NCBI GenBank assembly: GCA_030280995.1
Contig: JASXTE010000011.1
Span: forward strand, 8,253,501-8,317,500
Origin: Hemileia vastatrix
Taxonomy: Eukaryota; Basidiomycota; Pucciniomycetes; Pucciniales; Zaghouaniaceae
DNA length: 64,000 nt
Direction of reading: 5' to 3'
In this document: positions 1 to 10,542 of the stretch, piece after piece
Layout: each line of letters starts with the position of its first letter
How positions within the stretch are numbered: the first letter of the stretch is position 1
The notes under the pieces: generated by a model
What the model saw: the letters and a program-made list of their open reading frames with translations, nothing else
Told to the model about the DNA's origin: nothing
The model's database searches: none
Translations under genes and position numbers: made by a program

Positions 1-120
1 AAATTAATTTATTAATAAAAAAAAATTTAAAACCAGGATTATAATACAATCAACTGTAGAAATAAATTAGAATTTTTATTAATAATTTTTTATTTTCAGG
101 ATTTAAATCATCTAATTTAT

Positions 121-640
121 TACCAGGATTTATTGTCAACTGAAGTAATTAAATATTAATCTTTATTAATTAATTTTTTATTTTATTTTAACTGATCACT
201 TAACTGCCAGGACTTAATGTCAACTGAAGTAATTAAATATGAGGTTTTATTTTAAAATTTTATTACTGATCACTTAACTACCAGGACTTAATGTCAACTG
301 AAGTAATTAAATATGAGTTTTATTAATTAAAAAGATTTATTGAATTACCAGGACTCAAAGTCAAATGAAGTAATTAGATGTGAATTATTTATTAATAAAA
401 AAATATTATTGTCAGGACAATTTGTCAACTGGAACAATTAAAATTTAAATTAATCAGGACAAATGTCAACTGAAAAATTATAATAATTAATATTAAAATA
501 TAATTATTTAATTAATAAAAAAAATATTATTGTCAGGACAATTTGTCAACTGGAACAATTAAAATTTAAATTAATCAGGACAAATGTCAACTGAAAAATT
601 ATAATAATTAATATTAAAATATAATTATTTTATTACTTCT
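121..640 (+). repeat. Tandem array of CAGGAC-type units in left arm
   Basis: About eight units with the core CCAGGACTTAATGTCAACTG or variants recur every 40-75 bp. Each core holds GAC and GTC separated by five bases, so each can form a small stem, followed by AACTG. The counterpart array in the right arm is at about 63560-63965. Confidence 0.75.
390..631 (+). repeat. 121-bp direct duplication within left arm
   Basis: The block around 390-510 is repeated almost identically at 511-631, each copy carrying TGTCAGGACAATTTGTC. The right arm has only one copy, so the duplication postdates the split of the two arms. Confidence 0.7.
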
Positions 641-859
641 GGGACTAAGAACACTTATTGCTCTATTATGGTCAACCAGGAAAATAAAAAAAATATAATA
701 AAAAAAATAAATTCCAAATTACCAGACACCTCCCCCTGTAAAATGAGCAAATTAATGCCACTTACAGAGTGCTGAGTAAAAGGAAATACATAGCAAATGA
801 AGAGTGAAGAGTAACCCACAAATAGTAATATCAATAATTACCACAATATATACGACGTT

Positions 860-916
860 TAGTCAGTATATGAACCTAAGTTTTGGAGCGCGGTTCGATT
901 CCCATTTGCAGCAAAA
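860..916 (+). other. tRNA-like segment with box B-like motif
   Basis: GGTTCGATTCC at 892-902 matches the Pol III box B consensus. It is followed by a sequence resembling an acceptor strand ending in GCAGC and then a T-rich stretch. The right arm keeps a diverged version (AGTTCAATTCC, minus strand 63269-63259). No full cloverleaf folds: the T-stem does not pair well and the spacing leaves no room for an anticodon arm. It could be a tRNA-derived remnant or chance. Confidence 0.25.
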
Positions 917-1861
917 ACTTTTATCACGTGACGTATGACGTTTGTCGTTTTCTCGCCTTCTCTCGTCCTTTACAGGTACTTGTACGCCGATGGTCCCCTC
1001 GATTACGCCTCAAGTAACGTTGCGCAGTCGATATTTTGAAAGGATCCCAATTGTCAAGGTACACTTTTGGTCTAGAAGCTTTGGTATGGAGTTTGTATGA
1101 AGATTTTAAGGATTAATTGGACTCTCAATAATTTAATACGTATTTCTCAATCAAAGATGATGTTTACTCAATGATAAGAGGTAGATTTAAAATATTAATA
1201 TAAGTTATAGATTAGAATTATGTACTTGTAAACACTAAAGATATAAAATATAAGAAATAAGTGTTATATTGTAGTTGTGGTAATAAGTAAGTTGGTAAAA
1301 AGAATGATCAAAAAACAACAAAAAGAGAGGCCTTTTATAGGCAAAGGAGAGACAAAGCACAGCAATCAAATTCTAAAAACAGTAGTATTAGAGAGAGAAA
1401 AGAATATTCCAGAAGGAGTATTTCAAATAATAAAGTTATTCTAAAAAGAAGGCGTCAAAAAGATGTATTTACAGAGTATGTCTGAAATACATCAATTTAT
1501 TTAATATTTACTGTAGAAGTCAATTCTAAATAAGAAATTTGAATTTTTTGTATATATTTAATATTATTTGAATATTAAATCTTATTTTATCTTAATATCT
1601 ATTTTTTAATATAAATTTTTATTTTTTCCAACCTGTCAAATGAGCACGGTGTTAGAGAAAAATATAAGGGAAAATTTTATATTTTTAATTTTAATTATTT
1701 ATTTAATTTTTTAATTTTATCATTCTTTAATTAGTTAATTTATTATAACTAATTTTAATGTAACTAAATTATAATTAAATAATAATTAAAATGATAAGGT
1801 GCGGCTTCATCCAGTAAATAATTAATTATTTCACTGGGTAAGTCTAGTAGCCTGGCTGACA

Positions 1862-2484
1862 ACATTACTGTTCATTCAGTAACTAAACAAAGACCTTTTG
1901 TGTTATGGTTAGGATATGTACAAAGAATTCCAAGATCTTTGATAAATAAAAACTTACAGGGGTTATATATACATGCTGGTTCTAAGTCTTCTCCTCATAT
2001 GCAACAATTATGTAGAAATCATGCACAAGAATGTATTAAAAATGCATACCAATATGAGAAGAAAAGATGGGACAAATCCCACAAATAATATACTTATAAA
2101 GAAGGAGATGAATTTCTTATTTTTACAGTAAATTTCAACTTAAAAGTTTACAATTAACTATAAGGTCCACATATTTGCCCATTTGTTGTAAAAAAGATGA
2201 TTGGTAATAATGCTGTTGAAGTTTTATTATACTCTACATATGATAGAAAACATCCATTATTTGAAATCTCTTCAATAAAGCCTTACATTTCAAATAATCC
2301 TGATTTATTTCCTAAAATAAGGAGAAGACCAAAATCTTAACCTTTGGAACCAAATGAGAAAGCTGAAATTTGAAATATCCTAAATTAGAGAAATCTTACT
2401 AGAAAACGGGGAACTGAGTATTTATTAAGATATAAAGGAAAGACAACTGAATTTGATAGATGGATTCCTGCTAAGGAAGTATAA
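1862..2484 (+). pseudogene. Chromovirus Pol C-terminus: integrase end and chromodomain, decayed
   Basis: The translation begins with a stretch matching the HSSTxxxPFELxYG region that follows the integrase core in Tf1/sushi chromoviruses (here VHSVTKQRPFVLWLGY). An integrase C-terminal part follows (GPHICPFVVKKMIG, then YDRKHPLFEISSIKPY), and finally a chromodomain-like end (GTEYLLRYKGKTTEFDRWIP) that stops at 2482-2484. In-frame stops, such as the one at 2086-2088, break it. The upstream pol is absent because the left-arm element is inserted at 1861/1862. The sequence shows the motifs directly; the chromovirus assignment rests on the chromodomain. It is non-functional. Confidence 0.75.
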
Positions 2485-2550
2485 AATTTAAATATTCTAT
2501 TAAAGAAATTTAAGAAAAAAATATAAACATTTTTTTAATGATTTTTTTAT

Positions 2551-2560
2551 AGTGAGGGAG
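2551..2560 (+). promoter_or_regulatory. Polypurine tract of the chromovirus remnant
   Basis: AGTGAGGGAG lies directly before TGTCAGCCAG at 2561, the arrangement expected for second-strand priming next to a 3' LTR. Confidence 0.6.
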
Positions 2561-2870
2561 TGTCAGCCAGTAAGTTATTAAAAGTATTAAAACTGGTCTG
2601 ACTAAAATGATTACTCAAATATTACATTACTTAATTATTAAAATATTAAAATATTAATATTTATAATTCTTTAAGTATTGTAGTGTGTGTAAATAATATT
2701 AACTATATTACAATAAATTTTATAGTTCTTAAGTTTGTTTTGAAATTATGCAAACATTTAATTTTAATTTATTTAAATTTCATATCATTTTTATAAAAAA
2801 AAATTACATTAATAAAAACACACAAATAATTTAATAAACTTATTGTAGAGCTGTAGATGAAAGTCCATGT
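2561..2870 (+). repeat. Probable 3' LTR start of the chromovirus remnant
   Basis: It starts TGTCAGCCAG immediately after a purine tract and 77 bp after the pol stop. The distal end cannot be placed because no paired LTR is visible, so the right border is a guess. Its first ten bases match the start of the two window-flanking arms. Confidence 0.5.
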
Positions 2871-3027
2871 AATTACTGGGACTCAGACCTTTCTTGAAGT
2901 TGGCTAGAGGGGGGCCAGGGAGAGCAAGGATGAGGCCTTGGTATTTCCTTTGAACTTTAAGGGATAATTTAACTGTGTTGTTTATTAAACTTAAATTTAA
3001 AATATCTTAATTGTATTAAATTCTTAT

Positions 3028-3853
3028 GCAACTCTTCCTCCTCTGCAAATTGATGCTCTCTCTATGCCGCCTGAGCCACCTACTCCTCCCCTGGCTCCAG
3101 AATCCCCTCTTCCAAATCCTTCACCACTTTCTCCCTCCCTTATTCCTCCTCCTTTCAATGCTGATCACATTCCCTTCTCTCCCTCCTCCCCTTTCTAGAC
3201 CCTATCCTTCCCTGAATAAGGGTCATTACCACTTTCCAACACCCCTCACAAGACTCCCTGAACATGGCCCCTCATCTGACTCTTTAACAGAGGCTTGTGA
3301 TGACCACCCAGAGCTCTTTTACTCAAATTAAACAGTACGCCCCTCTCAAACTGAAGGTTCCCAGCCCCCCCCTCTGCAAAGACAACAAAACCCCATTTCT
3401 GAGGGTTCAGCCACTCCTGATCTGTCACCCCAAAGCTAAAACACCCCTCTCCCCATCTTCCTTGATCCAGCCCAAGCCCCTAGCTTTCTGGACACCTAAA
3501 TCCACAATACCACTAGAGCCTTCATCATTTTTGGCCTCACTTCAGACCCCCCAGTTTCTCCTCCCCCATCTTTAGACCCTAACACACCTTTTGCTTGCAT
3601 CATTAAACATGTTGGTCTTAATCATGCCAATGACCCCAGGGTTCTGATCTTGTATCTCAACAACCTCTTGGGCACCATCAGGGAACCCCCCAGAAAGGGT
3701 ACACAAACAAATGCACATATGTCCACCATGTCTGATATTAGGGCCCTTGCAACTTCTCTGTCCCCCCTTACAAATCAAGCTGTTTTTCATGAGATGGTAG
3801 GATTTGGGTTCAGAGGAGAGGAGGAGAAGTGCTATGGGTACAACTCATTGTAA
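3028..3853 (+). pseudogene. Decayed proline-rich ORF upstream of chromovirus gag
   Basis: A C-rich block (3030-3600) encodes Pro/Ser-rich fragments, for example PPEPPTPPLAPESPLPNPSP, broken by stops. It ends in a better-kept stretch at 3650-3853 containing NNLLGTIREPPRKGT and LTNQAVFHEMVGFGF. Base composition differs sharply from the AT-rich surroundings. Its position just before a gag remnant suggests the N-terminal or leader ORF of a chromovirus. I recognise no domain, so the function is unknown. Confidence 0.45.
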
Positions 3854-4218
3854 TAGGCAGGTAAGAGGGAAATTTTATAAGGGGATCTTAAGGAGCAAAA
3901 GCTGTGGGGCACTCCTCATAGAACAAATTTTTTAGTAATACAGTTACTTCTAAGTCTCTGGTAATTTTAACCCTCTCTGTTGGAAGCCCTAAGATATTTA
4001 ACCTTAGTCAATCTCACTGCTGTATCAGCATAGTCAGTCCCATCATAGGCTAGCATCAGCTCTAGTAGTAGTCTGCCCTCTTAGGTCTTACAATTTTGTC
4101 TGATCTATAACTGGTGCACTACAAATAAATCATGAACCGCTCAGGTAAATAAAATGCAGTGCTCCTTGCTGCAATACAAGAGCAGATGGTATGTTTTAAA
4201 GAACAGAATTAAAGACTC
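3854..4218. other. Intergenic stretch between proline-rich ORF and gag remnant
   Basis: No coding or structured feature was found here. It probably belongs to the same decayed chromovirus. Confidence 0.4.
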
Positions 4219-5060
4219 ATGGAACGTCTAGCAGAGGAAAACCCCTCATATTGTGGCCCCACAGAGGAAGAGTTGGATTCTACTGTAGCCCAAGCACAGA
4301 TACTTTCCACTACACTAGTACCACCCTTCAAAGACCCAAAGATTTCAGTTCCAGAAATATTTGATGGAAAGCAAGGCCCCTGGGCAGATCAGTATGCATC
4401 ACAGGTTAACCTCTATTTTATTCTCAAAAGTCATCAGTTCACAGAGGAGAAATCAAAAATTGTATTCAGAGTATCATACCTCACAGACAAGGTGGCATGT
4501 TGGGAAAGGCCAATTATACAAAAGAACTCCTTGAAGGTGCCAATTCAGCACCATATTTTTCCAGTACATGGAAGCATTTGAGCTATAATTTTCTGATACT
4601 GATTTAGCCACAACCTTGGAACATGTTTTAAACCAATTACACCAAAAACTCTCAGTCGAAAAGTACATGTCGGAATTCTGGATCCGCAAAAGCTATGTCA
4701 CAACATGGGGAGAAGGGGTGCTCATGTTTCACTTTAGGAATGGGCTCTCATCAAGAATCAGAAAATCCCTAATCAGTAACCCTCACATAAACTCTTTCAA
4801 AGCACTCATGGAGCTGGCTATTAAAATTGATAACAAGCTTACACATCAGTTAATGGGTGGTAGGAGTGGCACTTGTCAGTGGGGCCAGTAATAGGGACCC
4901 AAATGTCATGAATATTGACACAGTAGATGCACAGGGCAATAGTGGGAGAAAAAGGATTTTAGATGAATAACACCAAAGAAGAATGAGTAAAGTTTTGGTT
5001 CTAAGGTGTGGAGGTAGTGGTCACTTGGAAAGGGAGTGTAGAGTGAAAATCAGGTTTAGT
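4219..5060 (+). pseudogene. Chromovirus gag remnant
   Basis: The frame from 4219 contains the typical capsid start of Tf1/sushi gag, with a KISVPEIFDGKQGPW-like segment and then KSKIVFRVSYLTDKVACWE. A second fragment at 4616-4891 continues the capsid. Near 4991-5042 a degenerate zinc knuckle reads RCGGSGHLEREC, with the first cysteine of the CCHC box lost. Several stops and frame changes separate the pieces. Gag would coat the element RNA in a virus-like particle; this copy cannot. Upstream lies the proline-rich remnant and downstream the matching protease and RT remnants. Confidence 0.7.
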
Positions 5061-5163
5061 GAAATGGATGATAGCACAGGAAAGGCACAGGTAAAAGAAA
5101 GTGCTTGGGAGTGAAGGTTATTCCCTCCTCAAAAAGAATAGAGGGAAAATATAAGGTAATTTA

Positions 5164-5741
5164 GTAGAAGAATTATCAGCATGTAGGCCACTTGTGGTAA
5201 ATGATAATTGTATTATACAGAGCTTTTCTTTAATGAACCTTGATGCCACAACAAATGTACAAGCCCTGATGGATTTCAGGGCCACAGAGTGTTCCATTTC
5301 AAACAAGTTTCTATAAATAAATAAAAAGAATAATTGGAACACTGCAGGCATCTAATTATTTTTTATGAAACCCCAGGTGGGGGAGGAGAAGTAAAAGAAA
5401 AGGTTTGTTGCAGATTCAGGTGCAATGGAAGGAAAGCTAAGTGCAAGGCATACATGGCAAACCTGAAGGACAAGTATGATATGGTACTGGGGATGACATG
5501 GCTGGACCAGTATGACCCACAAATTAACTGGAAGAAAGACAAGGTTCAGATGGGAAGTAAAGGGAGAACTGGTACTAAAGTATCAGCCACCTGGCCCCTT
5601 CAGGGGTCAGGGGCCCATCCCCTCAAGTCTTCTAATGTTTTTTTATCATCAGTTGACTTTCCACCAAAACTGATGCCTCCTCTTAATTCTAAGCAGAAAG
5701 CTTGGGATGGGTCACCAAAGGGGAGCACCAGAGAAAAATAG
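5164..5741 (+). pseudogene. Chromovirus aspartic protease remnant
   Basis: The catalytic motif of retropepsins, normally D-[ST]-G-A-T, is visible as MDFRATECSIS near 5265-5297, so the catalytic triplet is damaged. After a frame break the C-terminal part is readable at 5334-5741 as YDMVLGMTWLDQYDPQINW, which matches the hallmark of the second half of Ty3/gypsy proteases. It lies between the gag and RT remnants in the expected gag-PR-RT order. It is inactive. Confidence 0.7.
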
Positions 5742-6133
5742 AAAGGGATGAAGCATGCCAAGAGGAGGAGAAGGGGGAAGGCAGATAATGGAAAGGTGGA
5801 TGGGAAAGAGAAAGAATATGAACCCTGACCCCTCCAAGAGAGTCTACTGGTGTTTTATTATCATAATTAGACTTTCTGAAACAACTCACACTTTCTCTTG
5901 ATGCTAAGATTCAGGACTTGGAGGGGTTGCTAGTGGAAGAGGAGGAGCTGGAATGCAATGCAACAGCATGGAACATATCTTCCAATATTGCAGCCACGTT
6001 CCAGTCCTCAATTCCAACAAAAAGCCTCAAGAAAAAGGTTCTTGAAGCTTATTTGGAGCTCTTATTGCTGTTTGAAGACAGATAAGTCAAGAACCTACCA
6101 TCTCTCCAACTGTAAAAATTTTCTATTGATCTG

Positions 6134-6740
6134 GTGCCACGTGCAACTTTCCAATTCATCCACATAATCCCATTGTCAACATTGGAGTCAACAGCACTAA
6201 AAGAGATTATTGATGAGGATTTAAAAAATGGTTGCATCATAGAGTCAAAATGTCTCAAGGCAGCCCATGTGATCTTTTCAGATAAAAATGATGGTTCACT
6301 GAGACCATGTATGGATTTCAGAAGATTAAATGTGCTGACAGTTAAAAACAGATACCCCCTTCCACTAACTAGTGAGATTATTAAAAATATCCTAAGTGCA
6401 GAGGTCATCACATCCCTTTATCTTAGGGAAGGTTTCTATAAAATAAATGCGAAAGAAGTTGATGAACATGAACTAGCATTTTGTGCCAAAAATAACCATT
6501 TTGAATGGTTGGTAATGCCATTTGGTCCATGTAACACACCTGCCTTGTTTCCAACAACTCACCAATAGCATATAAAGAGATAGGATAGGAATATATGTGG
6601 AAGTTTATCTTGAAAAAATCTTGATTTACTAAATATCAATAGAGGAACATCATATACATGTGAAAGATTGTTTTTAGTGCTTGAAGGAGGTGCAAGTATG
6701 GTGAAAACCAGAAAAATGTGTCTTTTCAGTAGATGAAATC
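6134..6740 (+). pseudogene. Chromovirus reverse transcriptase remnant
   Basis: A 144-residue open stretch (6134-6568) carries the finger and palm motifs of a Ty3/gypsy RT: GSLRPCMDFRRLN, NRYPLPL and FEWLVMPFGPCNTPA. Further on, the catalytic box that should read YLDD appears as EVYLEKILIY near 6595-6630, so both catalytic aspartates are gone. At 6741 the sequence switches to an LTR fragment, and no RNase H or integrase of this copy follows. It is a truncated, dead copy. Confidence 0.8.
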
Positions 6741-6900
6741 TGTCAGTGTGTGCTAGTATCTAAGTATTATTTAATAGTAAATATTAATGGTCCTACTACT
6801 TATTGTTAAATGATTTAGTGATTAATACTCAGGGGAAGACCAAAAAAATAGTTATTCTCAATACAAACTCATAATACTTGGATTTTAATGTGTGCTAGTC
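6741..6900 (+). repeat. Partial LTR of family F
   Basis: It starts TGTCAGTG and matches the first part of the solo LTR at 21835, including TGGTCCTACTACTTATT and ACTTGGATTT. It interrupts the RT remnant. Only about 160 bp is clearly alignable. Confidence 0.65.
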
Positions 6901-7289
6901 ACCACAGGAAATCTGGGGGTGAACTGCTAGCAATTCCCTCTATTTGAAACTATCAGGAATTTATCAAGAAACAGTTGGGAAACCATTGTTAAACTGTCAG
7001 AAATATGTTTTTAAATCAGATGAAAAAACATTGAAAAAATAAACTGTCACAGATTGAATCCAGAACAATCCCTCCTTGAGCAGAGCTTAGGAACCACATT
7101 GAAAATCAGTTAATCTCAGTTTTGGCAAAAGGTTGAACAACATCACTTAGCATACCTTAATATTCAAATATTAAACTTGAATATATGTTGTGTGTTTGAT
7201 ATAGATGCATATGCATTTGAATTAGCATGGTGGATACTTATTGCATGTTAAAAATTGATGTGAAATGCCTATCCAAAGTGTATGCATAA
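6901..7289. other. Unassigned AT-rich stretch
   Basis: No gene or clear repeat was recognised. It may be a further diverged part of the family F LTR or decayed retroelement DNA. Confidence 0.3.
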
Positions 7290-7615
7290 TGACTATAAAG
7301 AATAAATATGCATAAAAATATGCATAGTAATTATGCATAAAAAATATGCATAGTTATTATGCATAAAAATATGCATATTGAATATGCTTAAAAATATGAA
7401 AATTGAATATGCATTAAAAAGATGCATATTGAATATGCAAAAAAAGATGCATATATGTATATGAATAAAATATATTAATATCCATATACATCTGTATAAT
7501 GAATATGCATATTCATAAGCATAAATATGCATTATGATTTAAAAATGCAAAAAATGATGCTTAACAAGTATATTTTATGCATAAATAGAAATATGCAATA
7601 TGAATTCATATTGCA
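7290..7615. repeat. ATGCAT-rich quasi-palindromic repeat tract
   Basis: The octamer TATGCATA and truncated forms (ATATGCAT, TATGCATT) recur every 8-25 bp, with A-runs between them. Because TATGCATA is self-complementary, the whole tract reads similarly on both strands. It encodes nothing convincing. Confidence 0.7.
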
Positions 7616-8200
7616 TAAAAATAACACTGGCAAACCAACTTGACCAAAACACATACTAAATTTTCATTCTGGACTAAAGGTGTGAGGGAAGGAAGAAAAA
7701 CAGTCTGACATTAGAAAAATGCTACATGCACTCATTTTGTGGCAGAGCAAATGAGAAGTGCTGAATTATGGTTGGTGCCCATAATTTAGTATGATATCAT
7801 AATTTTATTTAACCGTTTTCAATATTGAAAAGACTTTTGGTTGGTTGGTATGGATCTAGCTGTGCCAGGGTCTAATATAATTATTTTATCAATTTCTTAA
7901 TAATTAACAGGTTTTAATACAAAAACAGGTTGTATTTTTTGTGGGATATTAGATATGATAAGGTCTTTTGTGAAAAAAACTTATATTGTTTAAAAATATT
8001 CCTGAATCAGATGTGGGATAATCACTACAAAAATTTGTAGTACTTTGGGCAATAAAATATATGCACAAGCAGTAAAGAAAGGACTGAGTGAACCCTTTTT
8101 GTGCAGTGGGAATCATTAGAATGGAATTATGGATGAAAAATGTAATTAATTATTACTATTTTATTTAATCAAAAAATTTATAATTTTAAAAAGAACTATT
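7616..8200. other. Unassigned AT-rich stretch
   Basis: No coding signal was found. It separates the ATGCAT tract from the first copy of a diverged repeat. Confidence 0.3.
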
Positions 8201-8204
8201 GATT

Positions 8205-8650
8205 CATTGGTATTTGACCTTTGTGCCTCACTCATATTTATCATTTGATTGATTTTTTTTCACCATTATGTTATTAATATTATAAGTATAGCAAAAACTC
8301 ATGTGCCAAATGCATAGCGGGTGATGTTAAAAAATTATACACCTGAGGTCAGGAAGAACAACAGGTGGATGATTCAGCTAAACAAAACTAATTGTAGTGA
8401 AGTTTAATAAAAAAAGGTTTTTTTGTTGCCATAAAGAGAATTGATCCTATCTGACTGCACGTGACTAAAAGTGTCAGTCAGTCGTCTAGAAGAAGGTAAG
8501 AAAAATAGAAGAAAAGGAGGAGAGAAGGAGGAGGACAAGGGAAAATAAAAGGAATAATTTTTAATAGTATATTTAATTTTATTTAAGAGGGAAAACAACG
8601 GCGAGCAACTTTGAGAGATGACATGTGCCAAATGCATAGCGGGTGATGTT
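8205..8650 (+). repeat. Diverged dispersed/tandem repeat, copy a
   Basis: It contains GGTATTTGACCTTTGTGCCTC, then ACTCATGTGCCAAATGCATA and a CACCTGAGGT block. The same order recurs at about 9107 and, split by B1, at 9475-9604 plus 15564-15839. A second CATGTGCCAAATGCATAGCG lies at about 8620-8650. Identity unknown. Confidence 0.55.
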
Positions 8651-8959
8651 ACAACTTTTATAATATTAATAAATAAAGGTAAAAAAATACGAAAATGATT
8701 TGTTTTACAAAAAATAAATTGAAATCCAAAAGCAATATGAGGGATAAAAAGGTAAAATTTAAGGCATCAAATATGAAATAAAAAATTAAAATAAAATTAC
8801 TGCCATCAAGAGCAAGTAGACATGTTGGGGCAAATGCCAACCAGTGAGGCTAAATTTGGACTAAAATTGCTTTTTTGAAAAACAAAAAAGTTCCAACCTG
8901 AGGTTTAACAAAACTTCAGCAGAACCATTTGGCCATATCAAACAGCTTCTAGTGCAATT

Positions 8960-9240
8960 ATTGAGATAGAATTGATCACACCAGACTGCATGTGACCAAA
9001 AGTGTCCAGCACAAGTTCAGCCAAACTTTTGCTGGACACATTTATGACGGAGAGTAGCTAGGGTAGAATATTTATTCAGTTAATCCGGTATTTCTTATAA
9101 ACATGTCCATTGGTATTTGATCTTTGTGCCTCACTCATATGTATCATTTGATTAATTTATTATTACCATTATATTATTAATATTATAAGTATAGAAAAAA
9201 CTCATGTGCCAAATGCATACCAGGTAATGTTACACCTTTT
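8960..9240 (+). repeat. Diverged repeat, copy b
   Basis: It carries AGACTGCATGTGACCAAAAG, a strong hairpin, ATTGGTATTTGATCTTTGTG and CATGTGCCAAATGCATACCA in the same order as copies a and c. Confidence 0.55.
9002..9039 (+). other. 10-bp perfect inverted repeat (hairpin) in copy b
   Basis: GTGTCCAGCA (9002-9011) pairs with TGCTGGACAC (9030-9039); an inner AAGTT/AACTT extends the stem. Copy c keeps a decayed form at about 15575-15615. Confidence 0.6.
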
Positions 9241-9474
9241 AAAATATTATGAAATAAAAGTAAAAAAAATTGAGAATAATTAGCTTTACAATAATTTAAA
9301 TAGATATTTTAAAAAAAAAGAGAAATAAAAAAGTAAAATTAATCTCAAAGAGATCAATTGTGAAAAACAAAATACTAGTAAAATTCTTGCTCTCAAGAGC
9401 CAGTAGAAGTGTTGAAACAAATGGGAGCCATCAGGGATAAATTGTAATAAGTGACATTTTTTTTAAAGATAAAA

Positions 9475-9604
9475 AATTATACACCTGAGGTAGGGAAGAA
9501 TGACAGGTGGATGATTTAGATAAACAAAACTACTTGTAGTTAAGATTGATAAAAAAAAGTTTTTTTGTTGCCATAGAGAGAATTGATCCCATCTGACTGC
9601 ACGT
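9475..9604 (+). repeat. Diverged repeat, copy c, left part
   Basis: It matches copy a from the CACCTGAGGT block to CTGACTGCACGT, where element B1 is inserted. The repeat resumes at 15564. Confidence 0.65.
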
Positions 9605-10529
9605 TGTAGACAATCCAATAGTACTAGCTATAGGCCTTGACCAAGGGAGTTTGAGAAAAACCAGAGAAAAAATCCCCTGTCCCTTTAGAAAAACAAGTGA
9701 GATCTACCTGTTGCAACAAATTGGAGATCTGTTTGCTAGACCCTCTAATTAAACACACTTGAACCCTTCAAAAGTGAAGATAATAGTCCCAGACAGACTA
9801 CCAGAAAGAGTTGAAATGAACAGTAATATATTCCAGCAAAACACAAGCCAATGAGACAGTGAGGAACAGAGAGGTGATGAGTAAAGAGATAAGATGATCC
9901 CCCTAAAAATCTTCCCACACACGCATCATATAGCCAGTGCACAGACCACCCTGACCGATTCCCCACCCAAAATCCAGCCAAATTGAATAAAAACCCTCCA
10001 GAAGCGCTCCCCAACCTTCTAAAACAGAGGCAGGCGGGCCTCCCAACATCGGAGGTGCAGCCTAGGGGCGGGCGGGCTGCTTTTAGGCCCTAAAACACCC
10101 ATACAACCAATAAAAACCCTAAAAACCCTAAAAACCCATAACTTCACTAATAAACAAGATAAAAACACATAAGACATACCAAAATGAAAAGAAAATAAAG
10201 AACAATAAGCTGAGAAATAATAAGTGACCCTAGCTTAATCCTACATAAGCACCACTAACAAATAAACATCCAATAAATACCAATAACAACACCATAACTA
10301 CCCTATAAAACATGGTAACCACCCATAAGGGATACCAAAATGAAGAGAAAAGAAAGGACATCAAGCTGAGACATAATAAGTGACCCTAGCTTAAGCCCTC
10401 CATAAAAACTACTAACTATCACCTAAAGATAAAAAAAACACTAATAACACCATAACCCCAATAACACCCTACATACCAAATACCCCCAAATATGCACTTC
10501 AAAGGCCTACCCAGGTTTGGATCACCACA
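9605..10529 (-). repeat. 3' LTR of B1
   Basis: A 925-bp copy, nearly identical to 14659-15563. It is followed on the plus strand by the reverse complement of a purine tract. Confidence 0.85.
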
Positions 10530-10542
10530 TCCTCCCTCCAAT
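10530..10542 (-). promoter_or_regulatory. Polypurine tract of B1
   Basis: On the minus strand the sequence reads GGAGGGAGGA directly before the TGTGGT start of the LTR. The same tract precedes the 3' LTRs of A+ and A-. Confidence 0.75.

Larger units (their letters stand above)
1..1861 (-). repeat. Left copy of a window-flanking inverted repeat, LTR-like
   Basis: Read on the minus strand from 1861 outward, this begins TGTCAGCCAGGC and stays alignable with 62319 onward on the plus strand up to the window edge. Shared landmarks are a TATA-like box (1332-1341, minus strand), a purine tract followed by TGTCTGG (722-737) and tandem CCAGGAC...GTCAACTG units. The inner border falls inside a decayed integrase. 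The simplest reading is the 5' part of a minus-strand LTR element of the same family as the right arm. The outer end is not in the window, so TSDs cannot be tested. The arms differ by many substitutions and about 200 bp of indels. Confidence 0.7.

Noticed and set aside
860..916. Functional tRNA gene
   Set aside because: A box B-like GGTTCGATTCC is present, but no cloverleaf forms, the T-stem pairs poorly and there is no space for an anticodon arm; the right-arm copy is worse.
7293..7532. 79-codon minus-strand ORF rich in His, Tyr and Ile
   Set aside because: It is a translation of the ATGCAT repeat tract.
9745..10014. 89-codon minus-strand ORF in the B1 LTR (copy at 14798-15019)
   Set aside because: Lies inside the LTR, no domain, and the open length is not maintained between the two LTR copies.
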